A stretch of DNA of 64,000 nt from Mantis religiosa (lineage: Eukaryota; Arthropoda; Insecta; Mantodea; Mantidae), in NCBI GenBank assembly GCA_030765055.1, contig CM060953.1, forward strand, positions 22,825,687-22,889,686, written 5' to 3'. The position numbers and the translations under genes are program-made. The notes beneath the pieces are model-generated. The model saw nothing but the letters and a program-made list of their open reading frames with translations, ran no database searches and was not told where the DNA came from. This document shows positions 54,185 through 62,440 of the stretch, one piece after another (within the stretch, counting starts at the first letter, position 1; every line of letters starts with the position of its first letter).

Positions 54185-55620
54185 TGGATGATGCATGAAT
54201 CACCATCACCCTGAAGATACCAAGTACAGTTTTGGCAAATGTTGGTATCTTTGATGCCTTCTAGACCACAACCCACAAGACCGGAAAATAATACATTTAT
54301 TCACTTTGATGCTTCCCATGAAAGCCTAAGTTTATACAGGTGCACTTACCTTTCCAAACTTCTGTACCTCTTAGGGTGTTGTGTTGTTTTCAAATGCTAG
54401 GCTTTGGCAGTGAAGCCATTAGCTCTCTTGCTCTCCAATATTTCTGTGTAGTGGGTCCGGCAGGTATGGCTTCACAGGTTAGAAGATGTTCTTCAGTCAT
54501 TACCTCTTCTTTGTTGCACAGAGGACAATTTGGACTTGTATAAATTCTTATTCTGTGTAAGTGTTTGGCTAAATAATCATGTTCCGTAAGTACTCTAAAA
54601 TTTGCTACTGCAGCTTTACGTGGGATTTCTGGAATAATTTCTGGATGTTAAATCAAAATCTTCCATTTTTTATCTTGGCTTTGTTAGATATTGATTGGTT
54701 TTGTTTGTTTTTATATTTGTTTTTAATTAATCTTTTTATGGATGTAAAGGCTAAGCTTTTACTTTTGTTCTCAATTTAATTTGCACCTTTTCTGGCAAGA
54801 AAATCAGCTGATTCATTTCCAGCAATTCCACAATGTGCAGGTATCCACTGTAATATAATTCTTTTCTGTAGTTCTTGAAGTTGTTGGATCATTTTGTGAC
54901 ATTCTTTAATTTGGATTGACCTCATTTTATATGAACTTATTGCACATAATGCTGCTCTAGAATTAGAAAGTATGACAGCATTTTTGAATTTATCTATTCT
55001 GTATAGAAGGTGTTGGAGTGAAATATGAATAGCCGTTACTTCTGCTTCAAAATTTGTTATGTGGTATCCTGCTGGTTGATAGAATGAGAACAGTGCACAC
55101 TTAATTCCTGCTCCTGAGTTGTTGTCCAATTAAGATCCATCTGTGTAGATATGTAACCATTCTTCAGGTGGGTATCTATTGTTCACAGTTTCTAATGCTA
55201 GTGCTTTTAGTACAGGTTTGGAAGTTTCAGATTTTGTAAATATTTGTTCTAAATCTAATTGAATATTAATCGGTTCAAAAGTCAGTGGGTTTCCTTTGAT
55301 TAAAATGTTTTCTTTAGAATTAGGAAGATTCAGATCTGTTTTTAATTCCGTAACTTTGTGCACGAAACTTGTTTGTGTTTTCATCTTGATTGATTGTAGT
55401 AATCTTTTCTCCCATTTTGTTGTTTTTAATCGCAACATTTTTTCATGTTGTATTAGTGCCTGCTCCTCTTAAGTTAGATGTATTGGATAGTTCCGAGTTA
55501 AGGCTTGCATTGCCGTGAATGGAGTTGATTTTGCTGCACCAGTTATTAGTCGCAGGGCCTGATTTTGGCATACTTCTAAGTGATTTATGTTAGAACCTCT
55601 TAGAGTGTTGATGTACTATA
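54185..55620 (-). mobile_element. LINE fragment with RNase H domain, degenerate
   Basis: The minus-strand upstream frame (55130-55438) ends PEEWLHIYTDGS and a stop. The next frame (54776-55129) has AGIKCALFSFYQPAGYHITN, FEAEVTAIHISLQHLL, VILSNSRAALCAISS and LQWIPAHCGIAGNESADFLA. TDGS, E, SNS and the PAHCGIAGNESAD block are RNase H motifs. Further downstream a decayed SPNCPLCNKEEVMTEEHLL (near 54480-54540) is the C-terminal zinc-knuckle-like part. Several stops; it is a different and older family than the LINE at 37556. Confidence 0.8.
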
Positions 55621-55642
55621 TTTTAGAAACACTTATTGAAAT

Positions 55643-56044
55643 TTTAGTTAATTGATGGAAATTATCATTTCTTCACACTAGCCGTATGTAAGCTTAAGGT
55701 CTTTGATAGATAGAGTCAACATGAAAAATTCAATGCCATGGCCGGAATTTGAACTATGGATCTTCTGGTTTCCATCCTACATATGGGTGTGAAGAAATGA
55801 TTAATTTCCATCAATTAACTAAAATAATAAGAGTTAAATGATGAAGCCTGGTACTCAAGTACTTACGATAGTAAGTCACCACAAATGGTGTATCTCGAAT
55901 GCGAGAGGCTCTAGTGGTCTACCAGGGAAATATACGAGTCAAATGGAGAATTTAATGTCATGACGGCAAGTTGGACACGGTAGCTCAATGGTTTAGAGCG
56001 ACTGGATGGAATTTTGCATTGAATTTTTCATGTTGACTCTATCT
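55643..56044 (+). mobile_element. S1 SINE pair in inverted arrangement within one target duplication
   Basis: It is flanked by ACTTATTGAAAT (55631-55642 and 56045-56056). The left ~135 bp is a minus-oriented partial unit (TTTAGTTAATTGATGGAAAT ... GAATTTGAACTATGGATC). From about 55777 the plus-oriented unit runs from AAATGATTAATTTCCATCAA to a tRNA-like GACACGGTAGCTCAATGGTT and GAATTTTTCATGTTGACTCT. A single 12-bp duplication around both halves implies one insertion event. Confidence 0.8.
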
Positions 56045-56104
56045 ACTTATTGAAATGTTTCAACTGTTTCTTACTCAACGGTATAGGAAATTAATTTTAC
56101 TTAC

Positions 56105-56316
56105 AGTCTTGTAGGCAGGAAGCTTGGAGAATCATCCTTGTTCTTGAGAATGTCATTGCATTTGTTGACAGTATCAAACAACAGGAATGTATCTCCGACG
56201 CTGAAGAGTGTAGCAAGACATCGGGCTATCAACTTGCGAGTCGGAGGACCAGGACACTCCTGAATATGCTGTGTCAACTGCTCCACCAACTTCTTTTGGC
56301 ACCCTTTGATGTCCGA
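56105..56316 (-). CDS. HEATR5B: HEATR5B exon a (most 5' exon visible)
   Basis: 212 nt. The acceptor is TTTCAG before TCG GAC ATC and the donor is GTAAGTAA. It encodes SDIKGCQKKLVEQL, then CPGPPTRKLIARCLATLFSVG, and ends in FLPTR plus CT (phase 2). This is the conserved N-terminal HEAT region of HEATR5B, roughly residues 45-115 of the vertebrate protein. The preceding exon, expected to end near FEWLRFLDKVL, was not found to the right and probably lies beyond 64000. Confidence 0.93.
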
Positions 56317-57001
56317 CTGAAACACCAACAACAGATACAATGCTACAGTGGAGTACAATATATGACTGTTTTAATTAAAAATTATCTTACTTGACTAATT
56401 TTGCTACAGTTTATATGCTACACAAAACTCTACATCAAAACAACACTTACAAAAGTGTTATTTCCTATTTTTTAATTCTGAAAAGAACAACATTCCTCTA
56501 TTATTTCACATCATTAATTTGCATAACTTTGTCCTTCACATGAATTTTGAATTTTTTCAGTTTGACGCATAGTGAAATAGATTTGAAATTCTATGGAAAA
56601 ATAAATGTCTAATGTGTTTTAATTAATGATGAATTCTGTTGCATAATGTTGTGGATAAGTTCAATGTATGAAGTTCAACCAAAAAGATGCTGCTTACATA
56701 TCTGCAATGTACAGCGGTTCCAAAAATATCTACAGTTAAACATCCACATAGTATCTGCAATTAAGTTTCAGTTAGAGTTACCCAACATTTTTTTATAAAT
56801 GTCGGGTAACTCTAAGCTCTATGGACCCTGGGCTTTTTTGAGCAACACTTCACCCATTCCATTCATCGTCTGATATGACTTAATGTTGGAGGACGTAAAT
56901 TACAAAAAAGAAAAGAAAGAAAGAAAAAGAAAAATCAGTTTTGAAGTAAAAACATTTATGTATTTAAATCTCCCAGATGTGACAATTTCTCATGTTGAAA
57001 A
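56317..57001. other. Intron or 5' region upstream of exon a
   Basis: AT-rich; apart from the 56774 hairpin nothing was recognised. The missing first coding exon was not found here. Confidence 0.5.
56774..56816. other. Hairpin
   Basis: AGAGTTACCCAACATT is separated by a short T/A loop from AATGTCGGGTAACTCT, giving a stem of about 16 bp with one mismatch. It may be the remains of a very small inverted-repeat element. Confidence 0.6.
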
Positions 57002-57003
57002 TA

Positions 57004-57679
57004 CGAGGTAGTCCAGAAAGTAAGTTCTGTTTGGTAATAAAATTAAATTGTGTACAGATACAGAAAAATTATTTATTGCACAAAAACCTACAACTCTTAA
57101 ACTATTTTTCCACATAACTGCCGACATTTTGCAGGCATTTGTCATAGCGAGGCACAAGTTTTTGTATACCTTCTTCATAGAAGTTTGCCGCCTGTGTCTT
57201 CAACCAGTTGGAAACATTTTCTTTCAGCTCTTCGTCATTGTTGAATTGTTGACCGCCAAGAAAGATTTGAGATGCAAAAACAAATGAAAGTCGCTAGGAG
57301 CGAGGTCAGAGCTGTACGGGGGGTGGTCAAACACATCCCAGCCAAATCCCTGTAGGATGTTTTTCGTTGCATTTGCAGTGTGTGGTCGTGCGTTGTCGTG
57401 AAGAAACACAACACCTTTTGACAACCGATAAATTTCAATTGGTTTCACTTTCCTAGCATTCAGAAAACGAATCACAGATCTGATTTCACAAGCGGCGGGA
57501 TTTTCAATCAACACCGACATTGTAAACAAGCACAACAAAGCGTACGTGGCTGACAGTGATCTCACAATGGTGCACGTTTCTTCTCCATACAGAGCATCTA
57601 CCGCGCATGTGCGGAACTGAGATCGCAGCGCTACAGCGGTGATAAATTGAAACAGAACTTACTTTCTGGACGCCCTTTG
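57004..57679 (-). mobile_element. mariner element C, internally deleted
   Basis: The ends are CGAGGTAGTCCAGAAAGTAA and, reversed, CAAAGGGCGTCCAGAAAGTA, with TA on both sides (57002-57003 and 57680-57681). At 676 bp it is about half of a mariner. It encodes the N-terminal and C-terminal thirds of a transposase joined across a deletion. It is a typical non-autonomous derivative. Confidence 0.9.
57080..57600 (-). pseudogene. mariner transposase deletion derivative
   Basis: The N-terminal part reads SVLIENPAACEIRSVIRFLN, then ARKVKPIEIYR (HTH). It jumps directly to KGVVFLHDNARPHTANATKN (second catalytic Asp) and HPPYSSDLAPSDFHLFLHLK (third Asp region). The C-terminus continues in another frame as WLKTQAANFYEEGIQKLVPR with KCLQNVGSYVEK. 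The first catalytic Asp and linker are deleted, which also explains the short element length. Confidence 0.9.
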
Positions 57680-57887
57680 TATAAGAGTAAATGAAGGAAT
57701 ATGGCATAAGTTCAGTAACACAAGGCAAATTCGAGCTAACTTTTCCCTTACTGCAATCACAAACACACACGATATAACTCTTTCTCTTTTTTGGATTTAA
57801 CAGTTTAATCAATTAGGACATGATGGACAGTGAATGAATCATTAGGAAGCAATTATCTTCGATTGAGGTTGGAGTTCACAGAGCTTA

Positions 57888-57970
57888 GAGCATCGGCCTG
57901 GGTGGCTTAGTCAGGTGTTAGCCTACTGATGCCAAGATTATGGGTTCAAACCTGACATAGACCAATGCTT
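57888..57970 (+). mobile_element. tRNA-like SINE head
   Basis: GGCCTGGGTGGCTTAGTCAG, then GTGTTAGCCTACTGATGCCA and GGGTTCAAACCTGACATAG give A-box and B-box-like blocks spaced as in a Leu/Ser-type tRNA. No acceptor stem closes cleanly, so a SINE is more likely than a tRNA gene. The tail after 57970 is unrecognised. Confidence 0.6.
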
Positions 57971-58263
57971 ATCAGGTAAGTTTGCCTAAAAATAACAGCC
58001 CTATGTCAGTACAAAGAACTCTTGAGACAAAATTTCAGCACACCAGCTGCACTGATATGATCCTAATAATTGACAGCATAATTACAAACAAAATATAATA
58101 CCAGTTTTCTCTTTTGCAGTTTGTAATTCTAAGGCTTACTGTTTGGTACAAACTTCAGTGTGAGCGGGACTTTTCAGTGTGAGTGTGATTTTTCAAACTG
58201 ACTTTATCTATCCACCCAAACATGTAAAGAGCAATGAAGATGAGAGATGATGTAAAATGACAA

Positions 58264-58446
58264 ATGGAGGTGGAATGGAGGGACAAAAAAATTCGCGTGC
58301 TGCTGTTAACCTACCTAGCATTCGCCTGGCAAACCGGGAAAACCCCGAAAAAACTCATGGGACTGATACGTCGGTCACGGGCATCCCGGATGCGGGCCAC
58401 AAAGGAAAACCGCCTCAGCCGTTCCGATCGGTTTCCTATGTTTAAC
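58264..58446. other. CpG-rich segment next to the P-like element
   Basis: Base composition changes sharply to GC- and CpG-rich (for example GCGGGCCACAAAGG). An open plus frame starts MEVEWRDKKIRVLLL, without a recognisable domain, and runs on into the P-like terminus. It might be a young unknown repeat or a CpG-rich promoter region. I cannot decide. Confidence 0.4.
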
Positions 58447-60483
58447 CATAGCCCGCTCACATCCCTTAAAGCCTCGGCACTCAAGTCGGATTCCTACGCA
58501 TTTAAGCGACCGAGCGGTGTTTGCCTTTTTTGCCGCTTGGAGCTCTCAAAGCTGACCTCTAAGTGGCCTTGCCGACATTTAGTTTTGTGGTGACAATTGA
58601 ACAAATTTTATGGTCTCAATTAGTATTGAAAGTGAATTTTACATGAAGTGCTGTTGACACCAATCTAAAGTAAGCGAACAAGAAAACCGGGCATAAATAA
58701 GAGACAGTAAGAAAACTGGGTATAAATAAGAGATAATATAAGTAATCATAAGTATGAGCACAACATGTTATTGTTTATTATTATTACTTTTACTGTTGTG
58801 CCGTAAATGGTGGCAGTTCATTATCTTAGAAGGTAGATTTTCCATGACAGCTTTATAGTACAAACATTTACTATATTTACAGCACTATATTTCAAAGTTC
58901 TCCGTTTTTCCAAAGTCCATGTCTCCGAACCATACATAGCAGTGCTCCAAATGTAAGAATTACGTATTATATTATATTATTTTTATCATCATTATAACAG
59001 CAGTAGTAGCAATAATTACAACAAACAGCATAGCAGCAATTATGAGCTCAATACTTTATATTTCAGCTGGTGTATTGTTGCGTACCCTTCTGTAAAAGTA
59101 AGAAAGGAAAATCAAAAGGATCAGTTTCCATGAATTTCCAGTAGAAGAAGAACTACGTAAACAATGGCTAAAAGCTATATCGCGCTCTAATTTCGTGGTA
59201 AATGATAAATCTAATTCAACAATCGTGTGCAGTTTGCATTTTACTGAGGACGACTATAAGCCAGGCTGTAAAATCAAACTGCCGAAAACAGGAAGTATTA
59301 CAAGCATTTTTTCGAACTACCCAGATTATAAATTAGTGAAACAATCAACACCAAGGTGAAAAATTTCAAAAATACGCTTACACACAGAAAGCAGAAAACG
59401 GAGACGCAGTTCTAACAAAGTGTTAACAGTGCTGCTGCTGATGTTAATGCGCTGGATCATGTCACAGATGCACGTACTTATAACTGCGCTGCAATTCAGA
59501 CTGAGGAAGACATAATTTCCAAATTAAAGAGATTGGAAAGGGAGAATAACACCTTGAGATGTAAATTATGGGGAGCAAATAAAAGGCACAAAGAATTTGT
59601 AAACAAGCAGCAAGCAAATGAAGAAAGATTACTTTATTATGAAACCAATAGTTTTCATAAATCAATTCAATTATTGATAAAAGACACCATTGTACACCAC
59701 AACACAGCTTCCAGACACAATAATCGTAATATTGGGCGAATTGAATAACATTAAAGGTAATGTGAATTTCCGTCTTATAAGACCTACTAACGTATATTGT
59801 TAAACTGCTTTTAACTGTTTACTTATTTAGTTTTTTTTTTTTCTTTTCTTCCTAGACAGCCTCGTTTCAGCAACAGTCCACTTATCACTGGCATATATAG
59901 GAGGTTTTATAGTTAAAAAATAGCGGCCGAATTCTCTTGTGCCATCTTACTAAAGTTTCTACCGCCAAGTGTACAGCATCCCTTGTAAATCTAATCTTCA
60001 AAAGGGACGAAAACTCCACGTTCTATTATCCAACTCCAGAGTTTGTTTCTCTTTTGGCAGTTATAGAGAAATTTATAACAACTGCTGTACCTAAGCTACC
60101 TAAAGTATGTGTGAGAAAAAGCCTAGAGGAAGACATAATGCCAGCAATGCAACATTCTTCTTATCTCGTGTGTACAGAGAACAGAAAACATTCAGAACTG
60201 CTAAGTGAACTGATATGCAAACATTATATTCCTGTGATATTAAGGTGCATGGCTTCTGCGACAACGGAAGTGTTTGAAAAACGTAAATTCCTACACTGTA
60301 AACCACTGCTTCGGAAAGTTCTACGTCTGTAATGTCAACACATTGCAGCTGTATGCTGGAACAGGGTTGCAAAGGGGTCATCAGCCAGCGCCATTCGGTG
60401 GGTAGTGGAGAAATCTGTAACTTTTAGTCATAACACTCTAGCTGGCGAGTGCCGAGGCTTAAAGGAATGTGAGCGGGCTATAT
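58447..60483 (+). mobile_element. P-element-like transposon with THAP domain
   Basis: The left end is CATAGCCCGCTCACATCCCT and the right end, reversed, is ATATAGCCCGCTCACATTCC. Both continue in TTAAAGCCTCGGCACTC or TTTAAGCCTCGGCACTCG, so the inverted ends are about 36 bp. The flanks TGTTTAAC (58439-58446) and GGTTTAAC (60484-60491) form an 8-bp duplication with one mismatch, as expected for the P superfamily. Between the ends lie a THAP domain, a coiled coil and a P-type C-terminus, all on the plus strand. Confidence 0.8.
59067..60331 (+). pseudogene. P-type (THAP9-like) transposase, catalytic core deleted
   Basis: After an acceptor-like TTTCAG the frame reads VYCCVPFCKSKKGKSK, then with a one-base shift ISFHEFPVEEELRKQWLKAI, then SNSTIVCSLHFTEDDYKPG. 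These are the C-C-C-H zinc ligands and FP motif of a THAP domain. A coiled coil follows around 59500-59650 (IISKLKRLERENNTLRCKLW). Near 59885 comes YIGGFIVKK, then LVNLIFKRDENSTFYYPTPE and FVSLLAVIEKF, and near 60180 HSELLSELICKHYIPVILRC, which are C-terminal blocks of P/THAP9-type proteins. The RNase H-like catalytic middle is absent and at least two frame breaks are present. Confidence 0.75.
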
Positions 60484-60491
60484 GGTTTAAC

Positions 60492-61034
60492 TTTCTGTTT
60501 AAGTGTGCAGCCGTCTGCAATTCTTTCGTTTTAATGTTTCACTGCCATCAACTTTACAATGTCGAACCTTCACAGCTCGCAGTCGAAACAGTTAACGCAC
60601 TGTACTAGGAAGAATACAGCGGGACCTTTGCGGTTTTCCTCTTCATGGAACTGTTTACTTCACTCAGACTGACGTATGTCACTGTATCCTAGCATAATTT
60701 CATTGCCAGGTGCTGATTCCTATATTATTTCTACAATGAACACCGTGAAAGCCACGCATATTAAGGGTTTTGAAATCTTGCGGAGTCAATATTCTCTCAA
60801 GTTCGACGAGCTCACCATTAGGATTAGTTCTTAGGATGAAGTGGCATATTATGATTTGGTGAGTTCATGGTGAAAGGTCTGCGTCACAAGCGGAAGCAGT
60901 TTTTTTTTTTTTTTTTTTTTGTATGTGGCATATCTGGCAGGCAACTCAGAACTTGAGGCCGTAATTCATTAGCACGCAACTGGCGAATCACGCTTATTTT
61001 AATCAGATAATCCACTACAATTTGGCATAATAGA
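60492..61034. other. Unrecognised DNA with a T-run
   Basis: It contains about 20 T at 60900-60920. No gene or known repeat was identified. Confidence 0.5.
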
Positions 61035-61038
61035 ATAT

Positions 61039-61608
61039 TGTAACGGGAGCGCTGGAACACCCTGTGAAGCAGCTGAAAGCGGGAGACAGGGAAGGTTCGG
61101 TTAGCCACGCCCTCGCCTCGTTTGTCTTATAGTGGTGACAGGGACGACTGGGGAAAGAAGCATAATTGTGCGGTCTGTTTCTCCTTCACCTGTGTTCCAG
61201 AAATTACGGGATCGTTCATCATCTGGAAACGTCGAGAAAACGGCGAGATGCCTATAAAGAGGGCTACAGACGGACAGAGTTGAGTTGGTTTTGGTTTAGT
61301 CAGTCAGTGAGTTGGTTTTGTCAGTGAGTGAGGAGACAGTCGCAGTTCTTGGTGTAAGAGTTAGTCAGTGACGTGTTAATGAACGAAAGGATTGTGCAAC
61401 GGAAGACTGTACGAACTGTGTATGTGTATCGGAGTTTATGTAATCGCGAGGACAAGTGAAGTTGTAACGGACGAACTGGTGAATTGTAATTGTGTGCAGC
61501 ACGTAATACTGTGTAATTGGCAAGTGTTAAACTGTAAGTCGGTGGAAATAAAGAACATTTTGGAGTGGTGTAATTGGACTTTTTATTCCACGAACCCACA
61601 AAGTCACA
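61039..61608 (+). mobile_element. Solo LTR, 570 bp, longest copy
   Basis: It begins TGTAACGGGAGCGCTGGAAC, ends CCCACAAAGTCACA, and is flanked by ATAT (61035-61038 and 61609-61612). A TATA-like GCCTATAAAGAGGGC lies near 61250 and GGAAATAAAGAACATTTT near 61543, as promoter and polyadenylation signals of an LTR. The internal region is lost. The 3' half matches the partial copy at 1-296. Confidence 0.88.
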
Positions 61609-61612
61609 ATAT

Positions 61613-61795
61613 TTAAGTTTGAATTATGAGTCACTATGTTTACACTCAACCTTCACTTACTTGTTGTTGTATAATTGAAACGTTTTCAAGATCATTCGAT
61701 CTCATCCTCAGCTGTTTGGTGAAGTTTGAGTGTAAACATAGTGACTCAAAAATAAGTGAAGTTTGAGTGTAAACATAGTGACTCATAAATCAAAC
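61613..61795. mobile_element. Penelope-like 3' double-arm copy (F4)
   Basis: The left arm TTTAAGTTTGAATTATGAGT is opposed to the right arm ACTCATAAATCAAACTTAAA. Between them is GAACGTTTTC-type sequence reversed, matching CAGCTGAGGATGAGATCGAA at 5401. GAAGTTTGAGTGTAAACATA occurs twice in tandem at about 61720 and 61758. It abuts the solo LTR's target duplication. Confidence 0.65.
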
Positions 61796-62440
61796 TTAAA
61801 TATGAAGAATACTTCACTGTTAATAATGCTTCTGCTTTTAATATTTATAATAGAATATGTTCAGTCATATCCAGTTTGCGTATATTATAATGTCTAAGGT
61901 AAGAGACAAATTCTGTAAAGGGCGCTGATTTGATTTTACGATTTTGTTGGAGTCCAAGAGAATGTAGTAGCTATTTATAAGAAGAACATGACATTTAGAC
62001 TTTAAAGGTGAACTACTGAGAAGGTATCGTGAAATGAAATTACAGCTATAAAAAACTTAATACAGTTAAAGGGACATAATGGATTTGAATACATGCAGGA
62101 AACGTTTAGTCGAGCACGTGGGAGTAGTGCAAATCATATAAGACCAGGACATACTCGTCAGAAAGCGATAGAAATGCACAAACAAATAGCAATTTGTTTT
62201 CATTAAGACCCTTCTCTTCCTCAGCCGCTAAATCCAATACCTATGCCGTGATCTGCGACCAAGGACATTGCCAAAACCACAACTACTTGACACGAGACGA
62301 TAACATCGCCGCAAAGACGTTCTTAAAGAGGCTGGAGCAAAGTGGGCTGGTTCTTATTAACACTGTCTGGACGTCACTGCATCATCCTCTTTCAAAGAAC
62401 AACTCTCCACTTTAGAAAATCAAGACTTTTTTTTGTTCTA
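61796..62440. other. Unrecognised DNA before the satellite
   Basis: A short plus frame at 62194-62415 (contains HCQNHNYLTRDDNIAAKTFL) has no recognised domain. A T-run at 62427-62434 precedes the first satellite unit. Confidence 0.45.

Larger units (their letters stand above)
11995..56316 (-). other. HEATR5B: HEATR5B-like gene, partial (14 coding exons plus one probable micro-exon)
   Basis: Seen: fourteen minus-strand open blocks, each flanked by AG acceptor and GT donor. Their phases join in one frame, for a total of 2094 nt or 698 codons. Known: HEATR5B (yeast Laa1 relative) is a large HEAT-repeat scaffold that works with the AP-1 adaptor and clathrin in endosome/Golgi sorting and dynein-linked transport. 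The translation follows the vertebrate protein from about residue 45 to the motif LQETDHRTIEDQ near residue 730. Recognisable stretches are CPGPPTRKL, GFLRGGVGFLKG, LAAAWCLRC, RMLLLWRN, VTLEGRAGAL and EFTLTENPANTTT. The initiator exon and the C-terminal two thirds are absent. Introns run from about 0.2 to 7 kb and hold almost all the transposons described here. No stop or frameshift is visible in the exons, so the gene looks functional. Confidence 0.93.

Noticed and set aside
58264..58593. Bacterial-looking CpG-rich open frame (possible contamination or lateral transfer)
   Set aside because: It is about 180 bp before the P-like element and the frame continues through the transposon terminus. 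No bacterial gene is recognisable and flanking DNA is continuous with the host.
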